Shown here: one piece after another, positions 45,883-54,969 of the stretch
Layout of the letters: each line of letters opens with the position of its first letter
Numbering within the stretch: position 1 is the first letter of the stretch
NCBI RefSeq assembly: GCF_000733295.1
Contig: NZ_JPMI01000270.1
Coordinates: 5-64,004, forward strand
Direction: 5' to 3'
DNA: 64,000 bases
Source: Archangium violaceum Cb vi76
GTDB lineage: Bacteria; Myxococcota; Myxococcia; Myxococcales; Myxococcaceae
Program-made: the position numbers and the translations under genes
The notes under the pieces: generated by a model
Told to the model about the DNA's origin: nothing
Seen by the model: only the letters and a program-made list of their open reading frames with translations
The model's database searches: none

Positions 45883-47046
45883 ATGGCGAAGCTCGAGTCG
45901 CTGGGCATCAAGGGATTGGAGAGCGTCCACTGGTACGTGCACGACCTGGAGCGCAGCCGGCGCTTCTACGTGGACGGGCTGGACTTCGCCGAGCAGGGCG
46001 TGTCCTCGCCACAGTTGGAGAAGGAGGGGCGGCAGAAGTCGGCCGTCTTCCAGGCGGGCAACGTGGTGCTGGTGGTGAGTGAGCCGGTGGGCGAGGGCGG
46101 CCGTGCGTGGCGCTTCCTGCGCAAGCACCCGGATGGGGTGGGCACGCTCAACTACCAGGTGGAGGACATCGACAAGACGTACCGCCTGCTGGAGCAGCGC
46201 GGCGCCACCTTCATCACGGACATCCAGCGCCACACGGACGACAAGGGTGGCAGGCTGGCGCAGTTCTCCATCACCACGCCGTTCGGCGACACCACGTTCC
46301 GCTTCATCCAGCGGGATGGGTACAAGGCGCTCTTCCCGGGCTTCGTGCAGCACGACAAGCCGCGCGGCGGCACCAATCGCTACGGCTTCACGCACATCGA
46401 CCACATCACGTCCAACTTCCAGACGATGAAGCCCATGCTCCTGTGGATGGAGCACGTGATGGGCTTCGAGAAGTTCTGGGAGATTCAGTTCCACACCGAC
46501 GACGTGGCCGCGCAGCAGAAGCGCGCGCACGGCTCGGGGTTGCGCTCCGAGGTGGTGTGGGATCCCGTGAGCCGGGTGAAGTTCGCCAACAACGAGCCGT
46601 TGCGGCCCTTCTTCAAGGCCTCGCAGATCAACATCTTCAACGAGGACCACCGGGGTGACGGCGTGCAGCACCTGGCGCTGGTGGTGAAGGACATCCTCAC
46701 CTCGGTGAAGGCGATGCGCGAGAAGGCGGGGATCTCCTTCATGCCCACCCCGGGCACGTACTACGACGCGCTGCCCCAGCGCATCCAGGACCTGGGCATC
46801 AAGAAGATCGACGAGGACATCCAGGTGCTGCGCGACCTGGAGGTGCTCGTGGACGGCGCGGGGGAGCACAGCTACCTGCTGCAGATCTTCATGAAGGACG
46901 CGGCGTCGCTCTACAAGGACCCGGGTGCCGGCCCGTTCTTCTACGAGATCATCCAGCGCAAGGGAGACCAGGGCTTCGGTGGGGGCAACTTCCGAGCCCT
47001 GTTCGAGAGCATCGAGCGTCAGCAGAAGTCGGAAGGGCGCGCCTGA
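45883..47046 (+). CDS. hppD: 4-hydroxyphenylpyruvate dioxygenase
   Basis: A 387-residue Fe(II) enzyme that turns 4-hydroxyphenylpyruvate into homogentisate. It has two vicinal-oxygen-chelate domains. The N-terminal one begins VHWYVHDLERSRRFYVDGL. In the catalytic C-terminal domain the iron ligands are visible as FTHIDHI, VQHLAL and the Glu of FYEIIQRKG. The C-terminal helix GGGNFRALFESIERQQ closes the active site in the family. AAGGAG precedes the ATG. Homogentisate dioxygenase and fumarylacetoacetase are not in the window. Confidence 0.95.
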   Translation: MAKLESLGIKGLESVHWYVHDLERSRRFYVDGLDFAEQGVSSPQLEKEGRQKSAVFQAGNVVLVVSEPVGEGGRAWRFLRKHPDGVGTLNYQVEDIDKTYRLLEQRGATFITDIQRHTDDKGGRLAQFSITTPFGDTTFRFIQRDGYKALFPGFVQHDKPRGGTNRYGFTHIDHITSNFQTMKPMLLWMEHVMGFEKFWEIQFHTDDVAAQQKRAHGSGLRSEVVWDPVSRVKFANNEPLRPFFKASQINIFNEDHRGDGVQHLALVVKDILTSVKAMREKAGISFMPTPGTYYDALPQRIQDLGIKKIDEDIQVLRDLEVLVDGAGEHSYLLQIFMKDAASLYKDPGAGPFFYEIIQRKGDQGFGGGNFRALFESIERQQKSEGRA

Positions 47047-47059
47047 CGGCGGACGGGCG

Positions 47060-47093
47060 GGAGGCAACGGCTCGCGAGGGGCCGTTGCCCTCC
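47060..47093. terminator. bidirectional hairpin between hppD and the sulfatase
   Basis: GGAGGCAACGGC (47060-47071) pairs with GCCGTTGCCCTCC (47081-47093) with one bulge. It sits in the 54-base gap between convergent genes and can serve both. Confidence 0.65.
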
Positions 47094-47100
47094 AGCCGGC

Positions 47101-49164
47101 CTACAGGTCCCGCTTCTCGAGCTTCGCCAGGAGGCTGGCCAGCTGGTCGGCCGTGGCCTGGACGGTGGCCTGATTCGTCCAGGAGGGCAGATCCGTCCGG
47201 GCCGTGGGGGGTGTGACGGCGACCTGGACCAGATTGGTCGTCTCGTTGGGGTCCTTCGCGAGGTCGTACAGCTCCCACTCCTGCGCGGCCTTGCCGGAAG
47301 GATCGAAGTAGCGCGCGAGCTTGTATTCCATCGTGCGGACGCACCGCACGTGATTGGGTTGCCGGACGGAGCCCGGAGCGAGGTCCACGGGTTGCTTGCC
47401 GTGTTTGCCCGTGCGCACGGCGTCCACGGTGGCCTTGTAGACCTCGAACTCCTTGTACGAGTGGGCCTCCTGCAACGTGCGCGAGGGGGGCAGGGGCGCG
47501 GTGATCTCATCGTCGGTGATGAAGAGGACGCCCTCGCGCGGGCTGCCGTCCGGATGCTTCACGACGTGGGGCGCCCACTCGCCCCGGATGAGCGGTGACA
47601 GATCGATTCCCGGCAGCGGAGGCACGGGCCGGCGCTCGGCGAGCGTGCGGCTGATCTTCTCGCGCTGCTCGGGGCCGACGCCGGCCAGGCCGAGGATGGT
47701 CGGCAGGATGTCGATGTGGCTGGTGAGGGCGTCCACCTGGCGCAGCACCTGCCCGGGGGGCGGTATGCCGGGGTTGGCCGGTTCCTTGCCGTGCTGCTCC
47801 AGCTGATTCCTCACCCAGGGCCGGTAGTTCACCACCACGGGGACGTGCAGCGCCTCCTGATAGGCGGTGTGCCACTTCTCGAGCATCATGCCGTGGGCGG
47901 CGCCGTACTCGCCGTGGTCGGTGAGGAAGACGACGAGGGTGTTGTCTGCCTGCCCGGACTCCTCCAGGGCGGTGAGCACCGCGTCGATGTGCGCATCCAC
48001 GACCGAGTGCAGCCAGGCATAGAGCTGGAGGAAGAGCAGGCAGCCCTCGTCGGGCTTGTCCGTGAGCTGGAAGGGGATGCAGTTGCGCAGGGCCAGGAAG
48101 ACGGCGAGCTCCAGGGCCTGCTCGGGATTGGCCGTGGGCACGGCGCTGGCGATGTTGAAGCCGGCCTTCGCGGACAACGCGAGGCCCATCTTGTAGGCGT
48201 AGTCGTGCTGGCAGGTCGGCTTGTCGGCCAGCGACTCGTTCTGCGTGGGGGAGGCCCGGGCACGGTCCTTGGGGAAGTCCAGGGGGTTGAGGGGGAGCCG
48301 CATGGTGCCCGCGATGGGGGGCGGCGTGACGTCTCCCTGGTTCGGCACGGTGAGCGGTCCGAACAGGGACTGCGTGGTGGGCACGGGAAGCGTCTTCCCA
48401 TTGGGCAGGGTGATGGGCTCCGCCGGCTTGTCGGCGGGCAGGGCCTGGGCGATCACTCCCGGGTAGGTCGCGATGTCATGCGGGTTGGTGAAGGAGGCGA
48501 CCGCGAACCAGGGCTTGATGTCCTGGGTATCGGGGCCGGTCGAGTTGGGATCCCTGGCCTGGTCCGAGGCATAGGCGCGGTTGTAGTTGAGCGCCAGGCC
48601 CTTGCGCCGGATGAAGGCGCAGGCCGAGTCCGTGAAGCCCTCGTCGCGGTAGATGCCCAGGTTGTTGGGCTGCGAGCCGTGGGGCTCGGGGTAGGACATC
48701 TCCCAGTCATCGAAGCCGTAGCGCTGGAGCGAGTGCTCCGGCGGATTGCTCACGTGCCACTTGCCGAAATAGTGCGTGCTGTAGCCGGCCTCGCGCATCC
48801 AGGTGCCGAGCGTCGGAATGCCATCGGCGTCCAGCCAGGGGAAGTTGGAGGAGTCACCGTTCTTGAACAGGCCATCCGTCTGCGTGACGCCCGTGCGCGT
48901 GCCGTACTGGCCCGTGTAGATGACGGCGCGGCTCGGCGTGCACGCGCTGGCGGCGATGGTGTGATTGCGCAGGACGACCGCGTTCTTTCGCAGCCGCAGC
49001 AGGCCGGGGAAGAACTTCGCGTAGGGATTGCTTTCGTCCACCTCTCCCTGGAAGCCGAGGATCTGCTTGAGCGGCTCGGGGAAGCCGCCATCGGGTCCGT
49101 AGGAGAAGCGCGGGAAGCGGTACTGATCGCAGGTGATCAACAGGATGTTGGGGCGAGTGGGCAT
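47101..49164 (-). CDS. sulfatase (arylsulfatase family)
   Basis: A 687-residue sulfatase-family enzyme. The start NILLITCDQYR supplies a metal-binding Asp. The formylglycine signature is CTPSR (Cys75 in AASACTPSRA), which a formylglycine-generating enzyme would modify. FGKWHVS provides the active-site Lys/His, and VFLTDHGEYGAAHG the second metal site. It is longer than usual, with a middle insert of about 150 residues (about 330-430). There is no signal peptide: the catalytic fold begins at residue 5, so it may be cytoplasmic or exported another way. AAAAGGA precedes the ATG. The substrate is unknown. Confidence 0.88.
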   Translation of the reverse strand: MPTRPNILLITCDQYRFPRFSYGPDGGFPEPLKQILGFQGEVDESNPYAKFFPGLLRLRKNAVVLRNHTIAASACTPSRAVIYTGQYGTRTGVTQTDGLFKNGDSSNFPWLDADGIPTLGTWMREAGYSTHYFGKWHVSNPPEHSLQRYGFDDWEMSYPEPHGSQPNNLGIYRDEGFTDSACAFIRRKGLALNYNRAYASDQARDPNSTGPDTQDIKPWFAVASFTNPHDIATYPGVIAQALPADKPAEPITLPNGKTLPVPTTQSLFGPLTVPNQGDVTPPPIAGTMRLPLNPLDFPKDRARASPTQNESLADKPTCQHDYAYKMGLALSAKAGFNIASAVPTANPEQALELAVFLALRNCIPFQLTDKPDEGCLLFLQLYAWLHSVVDAHIDAVLTALEESGQADNTLVVFLTDHGEYGAAHGMMLEKWHTAYQEALHVPVVVNYRPWVRNQLEQHGKEPANPGIPPPGQVLRQVDALTSHIDILPTILGLAGVGPEQREKISRTLAERRPVPPLPGIDLSPLIRGEWAPHVVKHPDGSPREGVLFITDDEITAPLPPSRTLQEAHSYKEFEVYKATVDAVRTGKHGKQPVDLAPGSVRQPNHVRCVRTMEYKLARYFDPSGKAAQEWELYDLAKDPNETTNLVQVAVTPPTARTDLPSWTNQATVQATADQLASLLAKLEKRDL

Positions 49165-49249
49165 GGGTCCTTTTCCGGATGCTTCCCTTCGCGAGGCCTG
49201 GAGTAGCCCCGGCACGCCCCAGTGTGCCCCCTCATGAGTGGATCGCCTA

Positions 49250-50515
49250 CTACCGGCAGGGGTAGTTGGCCTTGGTGCATGTGACGCCGTTGTTATAGGC
49301 GTCGTTGAAGTGGTTGTAGTACCCGTCGTAGAGCGGGTGCACGGTGCCGGTCTCGGGCGCCATCTTCACGAACATCTCCTCGTTCTCGTTGAGCGCGTCC
49401 TGGGACCAGTTCTGCGAGCCGGAGTAGACCCGGTAGCCGTAGCTGGTGCCGTACTTGCCGTAGACGAGGAAGAACTTGTCGTGGACCTTGTCCTTGCGGC
49501 GGATCTTGACGCCCGCGTCGAGCAGCTCGTTGTAGACGGACTGCGGCATGCTGATGCCATCCGTGGAGTCTCCGCCCACCACCATCCACACCGCGCAGCC
49601 GCCGGCCCGGTAGTGCTTCACCTGCGCGAGGATTTCCGGACGCCCGGTGGTGACGAACGCCATGCCGATGCGCAGCCGGCAGTTCGCGTCGGGCGTGACG
49701 TCGTTGAGGCGGGTGACGATGGTGTCCGTCTGGTTCAGCCCCTCGGGCGAGGCGTAGCCATCCGCGGGGTTGGCCAGGTAGTAGCCTCGGCCGCTGGCGG
49801 AGTCGTAGTAGTCGTTGCCGGAGAAGTGCCGGCGGTTCCACATGTCCGAGAAGTTGGCGTTGAAGCCGTCGTACAGCGTCACGGCGTCGTAGATGGTGAG
49901 GGTGTTGTTGAACGCGTCCGGGCCGCTCGCATAGGTCAGGTTGGACGAGCCGAACCACACCACGTACGGACGGGCCACCCCATTGGGGTCCTTGGCCTGG
50001 CTGAACGTGAACATCTTCGTGTGCATGTTGCCGGCCGCGCTCGTGCCGATGCAGCCGCCACCGCCGCTCGAGTTGGTGCAGAACCGGTGGTTGGTGAGCT
50101 TCTTGATGGTGACCACCGCGGGGTCCGTGGAGCTCGCGTTCTTCCCGTCGAGCACGACGGACACCGAGACGCCGCGGTTCTGCGCCGCGAGGAGCGAATC
50201 TGCCACCCCGTCGATGCTGATGGAGTGGATGGTGCCCCGGATGGTGGCGCCCGCGGGCGTCGAGTCGATGAGCCGCCTCAGCTCCGTGATGATGGTGTAG
50301 TCCCGGCCAGCGAACGCGGGCGGGTTGCTGAAGTGCGCCCAGACCGCCTTGCCGCCCACCGTCCCGGACGCGACGCTCACTCCCGACCGGATGGCGCCCA
50401 CGTCCACCTCACCGCTGTCCTGCTCCGCGAAGGGCTCGCACCCCGTGGCCACCCACGTGCAGAGACCCACGGTCAGCGCCCTCAGAAAGCGAACGCCCGG
50501 CTTCGAACGCGGCAT
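49250..50515 (-). CDS. phospholipase-D-like lipoprotein
   Basis: A 421-residue exported protein with a lipoprotein-type signal (WVATGCEPF, Cys26). It has two HKD-like motifs: NMHTKMFTF with a following WFGSSNLT, and VHDKFFLVYG with YSGSQNWSQ. The His and Lys of each motif are kept, so phosphodiesterase or phosphatidyl-transfer activity is plausible. The C-terminus has a cysteine pair (GVTCTKANYPC). AGGAGAGG precedes the ATG, and a good promoter lies 42 bases upstream. It may act on prey or host lipids or on nucleic acid (inference). Confidence 0.85.
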   Translation of the reverse strand: MPRSKPGVRFLRALTVGLCTWVATGCEPFAEQDSGEVDVGAIRSGVSVASGTVGGKAVWAHFSNPPAFAGRDYTIITELRRLIDSTPAGATIRGTIHSISIDGVADSLLAAQNRGVSVSVVLDGKNASSTDPAVVTIKKLTNHRFCTNSSGGGGCIGTSAAGNMHTKMFTFSQAKDPNGVARPYVVWFGSSNLTYASGPDAFNNTLTIYDAVTLYDGFNANFSDMWNRRHFSGNDYYDSASGRGYYLANPADGYASPEGLNQTDTIVTRLNDVTPDANCRLRIGMAFVTTGRPEILAQVKHYRAGGCAVWMVVGGDSTDGISMPQSVYNELLDAGVKIRRKDKVHDKFFLVYGKYGTSYGYRVYSGSQNWSQDALNENEEMFVKMAPETGTVHPLYDGYYNHFNDAYNNGVTCTKANYPCR

Positions 50516-50534
50516 ATCCTCTCCTGATTCTGGA

Positions 50535-50554
50535 AAATCGAGAAAAGTCGATTT
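50535..50554 (-). other. small dyad in the leader of the PLD gene
   Basis: AAATCG and CGATTT flank eight bases (AGAAAAGT). It lies between the predicted transcription start and the ribosome-binding site, so it may be a weak leader hairpin. Confidence 0.3.
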
Positions 50555-50556
50555 GC

Positions 50557-50585
50557 CGTATAGAGAGGCGAAACCTGAAAGTCAA
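50557..50585 (-). promoter_or_regulatory. sigma-70-type promoter of the PLD gene
   Basis: Read on the minus strand, TTGACT (50585-50580) is followed after exactly 17 bases by TATACG (50562-50557). The region is A/T-rich and the -10 ends 41 bases before the start codon. Confidence 0.6.
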
Positions 50586-50593
50586 ATGAGGTC

Positions 50594-50616
50594 CACCCGG
50601 TGAGCCAACCCGGGTG
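50594..50616 (-). terminator. CACCCGG hairpin downstream of ygfZ
   Basis: CACCCGG (50594-50600) and CCGGGTG (50610-50616) form a 7-bp GC stem with a 9-base loop, beyond the repeat element. Confidence 0.4.
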
Positions 50617-50625
50617 ATTCCAATA

Positions 50626-50660
50626 CCCTCACCCCGTCCCTCTCCCAGAGGGAGAGGGGA
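50626..50660. repeat. CCCTC/GAGGG hairpin repeat, copy 2
   Basis: Begins CCCTCACCCCGTCCCTCTCC and closes with GAGGGAGAGGGGA. It starts eight bases past the ygfZ stop codon, the same kind of position as copies 1, 3 and 4. Confidence 0.75.
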
Positions 50661-50667
50661 GATGGGC

Positions 50668-51732
50668 TCAGGTGAAGGGCAGGGCCGCCACGGTGGCCTC
50701 GGCGGGGCCGTCGCCCACCGCCAGCACCGTCCCCGGCTCCAGGTGGTCCCGGTGTACGTACCCCAGCGCCACCGTCTGGCCCTTCAGCGGCGAGCGCACC
50801 ACGCTCGTCACCCAACCCACCTTCTTGCCGTCCTTCTTCAGCTCGGTGCCCGGCGCCGCCTCGGTGCTCCCCAGCAGCAGACCCGACAGCTTCCGGTTCA
50901 TGTGTCCCCGGAAGGTGGCTCGGGCGATGACCTCCTGCCCGATGTAGCACCCCTTGTTGTAGGAGATGGCGTTCGTGAGGTTCGCCTCCAGCGGAATGGT
51001 GGTGTCCACCATGTCCTGGCCGTAGCGCGGCACCCCCGCCTCCACCCGCAGCATCTCGTGCGCCCGCCAGCCCAGCGGTTTCAGCCCGAAGGCCCCACCC
51101 GCCGCCGCCAGCGCCTTCCACACCGCCTCCAGCCCTCCCCGGGGCACCAGCAGGTCCACCCCCGGCTCCTGTCCGGAGCCGCCCACCGCCAGCACCTCCG
51201 GGCCCGCCAGGGACAGGGTCCGGGTGGCGTCCGGGGGCAGGGGAGCGAAGGGACCGCCCGACACGGCGCCCAGCAGCTCGGCTGTCCGGGGGCCGAGCAG
51301 CCGCAGCACCCCCAGCTCGCCCGTGGCCTCGAGCAGCTCGGCGTCCTCGGAGATGAGGAATTTCCCCAGGAATTCCTGGACCTTGGCGCCCATCCCGGGC
51401 TCCATGTCCAGCAGCAGGTCCGCCTCGCGCCGGAGGATGCGCGCGTCACCCACCATGGAGCCCTTCACGGTGATCATCGCCGCGTAGGTGGCCGCCCCGG
51501 CCGCCAGCCCCTTCACGTCCTGCGTCACCATCCCGTGCAGGAAGGACACGCGGTCCTCGCCGGTTATCCGCAGCGCTTCCCGGTAGGTGGCATCATGGAG
51601 GGCCACCGCCTGCCGGGCCGCCCGGTACTCGGCTTCCACATCCCCGTAGTCGGCCACGGCCTCCCGGCCGTTGATCTCCAGGAAATGGGCTCCTGCCTGC
51701 TCATGAAGAAAATGCAGAGACAGCGGTTCCAT
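50668..51732 (-). CDS. ygfZ: folate-binding protein YgfZ (CAF17 family)
   Basis: A 354-residue protein related to the glycine-cleavage T protein that supports assembly or repair of iron-sulfur enzymes using tetrahydrofolate. The family signature KGCYIGQEVIAR, with its conserved cysteine, is present, followed by GHMNRKLSGL and the C-terminal barrel (VRSPLKGQTVALGYV). The N-terminal half has the usual DRVSFLHGMVTQDVKGL. It is divergent from the cupin gene across 38 bases that include a TATATA stretch at 51742. Confidence 0.88.
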   Translation of the reverse strand: MEPLSLHFLHEQAGAHFLEINGREAVADYGDVEAEYRAARQAVALHDATYREALRITGEDRVSFLHGMVTQDVKGLAAGAATYAAMITVKGSMVGDARILRREADLLLDMEPGMGAKVQEFLGKFLISEDAELLEATGELGVLRLLGPRTAELLGAVSGGPFAPLPPDATRTLSLAGPEVLAVGGSGQEPGVDLLVPRGGLEAVWKALAAAGGAFGLKPLGWRAHEMLRVEAGVPRYGQDMVDTTIPLEANLTNAISYNKGCYIGQEVIARATFRGHMNRKLSGLLLGSTEAAPGTELKKDGKKVGWVTSVVRSPLKGQTVALGYVHRDHLEPGTVLAVGDGPAEATVAALPFT

Positions 51733-51770
51733 GACCGTCGCTATATAGAGGGCCGGGAGTGAATGCCACG

Positions 51771-52097
51771 ATGGATGTGAAACACCTGTCCGACTTCCTG
51801 GGCTTCTCGGCCGAGAAGCTCCAGAAGCACAACCTCTTCAAGTCCGAGCGCTTCTTCCTGGACGTGTACTGCCTGACGCCCGGCCAGAGCCAGAAGCCCC
51901 ACCGGCACGCCACCTCGGACAAGGTGTACCTCGTCCTCGAGGGGCGGTGCCGCTTCCGCATCGGCGCCGACGAGGCCTCGCATGGCCCCGGCGCCTCCCT
52001 CTTCGCACCCGCGGGCGTCGAACACGGCGTCACCAATGACAGCCCCGACAACGCCCGCCTCCTCGTCCTGATGACCCCCCCTCCGGAGCACGCATGA
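51771..52097 (+). CDS. small cupin protein
   Basis: A 108-residue single-domain cupin. The first motif KPHRHATSDKVYLVLEG gives two His and the second GVEHGVTND a further His, so metal binding is possible. The substrate is unknown; such proteins include sugar or small-molecule binding regulators. The ATG at 51771 follows GGGAG; a GTG at 51759 is an alternative. Its stop overlaps the next start by four bases, so the cupin is translated with the VKOR-DsbA protein. Confidence 0.8.
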   Translation: MDVKHLSDFLGFSAEKLQKHNLFKSERFFLDVYCLTPGQSQKPHRHATSDKVYLVLEGRCRFRIGADEASHGPGASLFAPAGVEHGVTNDSPDNARLLVLMTPPPEHA

Positions 52098-53437
52098 GCA
52101 AGAAGGCCAATCCGCCCCCTCCTGTCCCCGTCCGTGGTGCCGCGGCGCTGCTGGGCCTGGCTCTCGCCGAGGCGGCGCTCTCCATCTACCAGTGGAAGGA
52201 GCTCCTCACCCTGCGCGGCGGCGGTACCACCAGCTGTGGCATCTCCGAGCAGATCAACTGCGAGACGGTGTGGAACTCCGCCTTCGCCAGCGGCGTGCAT
52301 GAGCGGTTGGGCATGCCCGTGGCCGTGCTCGGCCTGGTGTGGGGCATCGTCGCCATGGCGCTCGCGGCGCTCTTCCTGGCGTGGCGCGGCAGCGGGCACA
52401 CCGTGCGTCCCGCCACCAACGGCCTGCGTCTGACGGCCGCGGCCGGTGTGGCGGCCAGCCTCGTCTTCGGCCTCGCGAGCGCGAGCTCCGGTGCGCTGTG
52501 TCCCACGTGTCTGGGCACCTATGCCCTCACGCTCGCCTTCGCCGCCGTGGCCTGGAAGGGCCTGCCCGGCCCGGTGGTGCCGCAGACGGGTGAGTGGGGC
52601 CGCGCCCTTCAGTGGACGGGTGGCTTCGCCGTCGCCGCCTACGTGGCGCTGCTGATACCCGGCATGCAGACGCCCAAGGCCAACGCCGCCGCGGAGCAGC
52701 TGGCCTCCATGACCTCCCCCGCCGCTCCCGGCTCGCTGGAGGCGTACCTGCTCAGCCTGCCCCCGCAGGAGAAGCAGGCCGTCTCCAACGCGCTCGCCCG
52801 CTACAAGATGGACACGCCGCTGCCGGCCCTGTCCGCCGCGCGCCGCCGCCATGGCCCCGAGAACGCGCCGGTGAAGATGGTGGAGTGGACGGACAGCCGC
52901 TGCCCGCACTGCAAGAGCCTGGTGGAGGTGCTCGCCCTCATGAAGAAGCGCATCCCCGAGGGCAAGCTGTCGCTGGAGGCGCGCCAGTACCCGCTCGACT
53001 CGCAGTGCAACAGCGCCCTGCCGCCGCAGGCCACCGATGGCTCCGGCACCCGCTGCATGGCCGCCAAGGCGCAGATCTGCACCGAGGACGCTCCGGACTA
53101 CTGGGAGCTGCGCGAGAAGCTCTTCGCCGCCCAGTCCACGCTCAATCCGCAGAACGTGCTGAGCATCATGTCCTCCGGCACGGTGACGCGCTCGCAGCTC
53201 GAGGCGTGCATCTCCAGCGAGGAGACGCAGAAGAAGCTGGCGGAGGACATCGCGTACGCCCAGCAGCACGACCTGCACGGCACGCCGCTGGTGGTCATCA
53301 ACGGCCGCGAGGCGCTGCCCATCCCGTCCTTCCTCTACGCCCTCATCATGTCGGACGGGAACCCGGACGCGGCGGCCTTCAAGGTGCTGCCCGCGCCGCA
53401 GCAGCGGGCGCTGCAGGCGCACGATCACCCCCACTGA
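52094..53437 (+). CDS. VKOR - DsbA-like fusion protein
   Basis: A 447-residue inner-membrane protein for disulfide formation. Residues 1-190 are a vitamin K epoxide reductase domain with four or five membrane segments, loop cysteines Cys48 and Cys56 (SCGISEQINC) and the quinone-side CPTC (136-139). Residues about 215-440 are a DsbA/DsbG-like thioredoxin domain with CPHC (270-273) and the cis-Pro segment HGTPLVVING. One chain thus both oxidises substrates and passes electrons to quinone, replacing DsbA plus DsbB. The ATGA overlap couples it to the cupin. Confidence 0.9.
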   Translation: MSKKANPPPPVPVRGAAALLGLALAEAALSIYQWKELLTLRGGGTTSCGISEQINCETVWNSAFASGVHERLGMPVAVLGLVWGIVAMALAALFLAWRGSGHTVRPATNGLRLTAAAGVAASLVFGLASASSGALCPTCLGTYALTLAFAAVAWKGLPGPVVPQTGEWGRALQWTGGFAVAAYVALLIPGMQTPKANAAAEQLASMTSPAAPGSLEAYLLSLPPQEKQAVSNALARYKMDTPLPALSAARRRHGPENAPVKMVEWTDSRCPHCKSLVEVLALMKKRIPEGKLSLEARQYPLDSQCNSALPPQATDGSGTRCMAAKAQICTEDAPDYWELREKLFAAQSTLNPQNVLSIMSSGTVTRSQLEACISSEETQKKLAEDIAYAQQHDLHGTPLVVINGREALPIPSFLYALIMSDGNPDAAAFKVLPAPQQRALQAHDHPH

Positions 53438-53450
53438 GCGGACGGACGCC

Positions 53451-53837
53451 ATGGGCAAGCGCGACAAGAAGCCCGAGGCGCCCGCTCCGGCGGCGCCCTT
53501 CCACAACCCCTTCGCCGCGCTGAGCCTCAAGCGCGAGGAGCTGCCCGCGGGGCCGGCTCCCGCGCCCGTGAAGGCCGAGGTGTCCGAAGGGCCCAAGGGC
53601 CCCGCCCGTGCCGTGGTGCGCATGGAGCGCAAGGGGCGGGGTGGCAAGGAGGTGACGGTGGTGGAGCAGCTGGGGCTGTCCGCCGCCGAGCTGGAGAAGT
53701 GGCTCAAGGCCCTCAAGGGCGGCCTGGGCTGCGGCGGCACCGTGGAGGAGGACACCCTGGTGTTGCAGGGCGACCAGCGCGAGCGCCTCCCCGCGCTCCT
53801 GGAAGCCCGCGGCGTGCGCCGCGTCACGGTGGGGTGA
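53451..53837 (+). CDS. SUI1/eIF1-like translation factor (YciH family)
   Basis: A 128-residue protein with a Pro/Ala-rich N-terminal tail of about 55 residues, then the SUI1 domain: MERKGRGGKEVTVVEQL, LKALKGGLGCGGTVEEDTLV and LQGDQRERL. Bacterial YciH proteins resemble eIF1 and are thought to act in start-site fidelity or stress. It follows the VKOR-DsbA gene by 13 bases and is probably in the same transcript. Confidence 0.88.
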   Translation: MGKRDKKPEAPAPAAPFHNPFAALSLKREELPAGPAPAPVKAEVSEGPKGPARAVVRMERKGRGGKEVTVVEQLGLSAAELEKWLKALKGGLGCGGTVEEDTLVLQGDQRERLPALLEARGVRRVTVG

Positions 53838-53873
53838 CGCGGGGGCGGAGGGTGGAGCCCGGGAGGCTCGACA

Positions 53874-53895
53874 CCCTCCCAGGGGGAGAGGGGAG
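53874..53895. repeat. CCCTC/GAGGG repeat, shortened copy
   Basis: CCCTCCCAGGGGGAGAGGGG retains the hairpin end of the repeat but lacks the CACCCCG part. It lies between two convergent genes, where it can act as a shared terminator. Confidence 0.5.
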
Positions 53896-53899
53896 TGGA

Positions 53900-54904
53900 C
53901 TACAGCGCCGAGATGACGGCGTCGGTGAACTCGCGCGTGGTGGCGCTGCCGCCCAGGTCGCCCGTGCGCGCCTTGCCCTCGCCGTGCACCTTGGCCAGCG
54001 CGTTCTCGAACTTGCGCGCCTCGTCCCGCATGTCCAGCCAGTCCAGCATCATCACCGCCGACATCATCAGCGCGGTGGGGTTGGCCAGGCCCTTGCCCGC
54101 GATGTCCGGCGCCGTGCCGTGCACCGCCTCGAACATCGCCGTGCGCTCGCCGATGTTGGCGCCCGGCACCAGCCCCAGGCCGCCCACCAGGCCCGCGCAC
54201 AGGTCGCTGAGGATGTCCCCGTACAGGTTCTCCATCACCAGCACGTCGTAGCGCGTCGGGTCCTTCACCAGCTGCATGCACATGTTGTCGACGATGACCT
54301 CCTCGTACTGGATCTCCGGGAACTCCCGGCCCACCTTGCGGGTGCAGTCGAGGAAGAGGCCATCCGACAGCTTCATGATGTTGGCCTTGTGGACGCTCGT
54401 CACCTTCTTGCGCCCGTGCTTCCGGGCGTACTCGAAGGCGAAGCGGGCGATGCGCGTGGAGGCCTTCTCGGTGATGATCTTCAGCGACTCCACCACGCCC
54501 GGGACGATGATGTGCTCGAGGCCGGCGTAGAGCGACTCGGTGTTCTCGCGCACCACCACCAGGTCCACGTTGTCGTAGCGCGTCTTCACGCCGGGCACGC
54601 TCTTGACGGGCCGCAGCGAGGAGTACAGGTCCAGGCGCTTGCGCAGGCCCACGTTGGCCGACGCCATGCCGCCGCCCACCACCGTGCCCGTGGGACCCTT
54701 GAGGGCCACGCCGCTGCGCAGCACCGCCTCCACCGTCTCGTGGGGCAGGTTGGTGCCGTACTTGGCGATGACCTCGGCTCCCGCGTCCTTGAACTCGAAC
54801 TCGAGCGGGGCCTTGAGCGCCTCCAGGACGCGGATGGTGGCCGCCATTACCTCGGGGCCGATGCCGTCGCCATTGATGACCGTAACCGTACGCGTATTCG
54901 CCAT
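53900..54904 (-). CDS. NAD-type isocitrate/isopropylmalate dehydrogenase family protein
   Basis: A 334-residue metal-dependent beta-decarboxylating dehydrogenase. Visible: [10 protein letters not shown] at the start, [16 protein letters not shown] (phosphorylation-loop region), the Lys of [15 protein letters not shown], and the metal-binding [20 protein letters not shown]. The length and the ENTE-YAGLEH loop favour an NAD-dependent isocitrate dehydrogenase, with homoisocitrate or isopropylmalate as alternatives. The start is at 54904 (MANTRT). It converges on the SUI1 gene. Confidence 0.88.
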   Translation of the reverse strand: MANTRTVTVINGDGIGPEVMAATIRVLEALKAPLEFEFKDAGAEVIAKYGTNLPHETVEAVLRSGVALKGPTGTVVGGGMASANVGLRKRLDLYSSLRPVKSVPGVKTRYDNVDLVVVRENTESLYAGLEHIIVPGVVESLKIITEKASTRIARFAFEYARKHGRKKVTSVHKANIMKLSDGLFLDCTRKVGREFPEIQYEEVIVDNMCMQLVKDPTRYDVLVMENLYGDILSDLCAGLVGGLGLVPGANIGERTAMFEAVHGTAPDIAGKGLANPTALMMSAVMMLDWLDMRDEARKFENALAKVHGEGKARTGDLGGSATTREFTDAVISAL

Positions 54905-54969
54905 GTCTCGCGCTTCAAGCACAAAAGACAGGGCCCCGAAAGCGGGAAAACGCGCCGGGCGCAGCCTGG

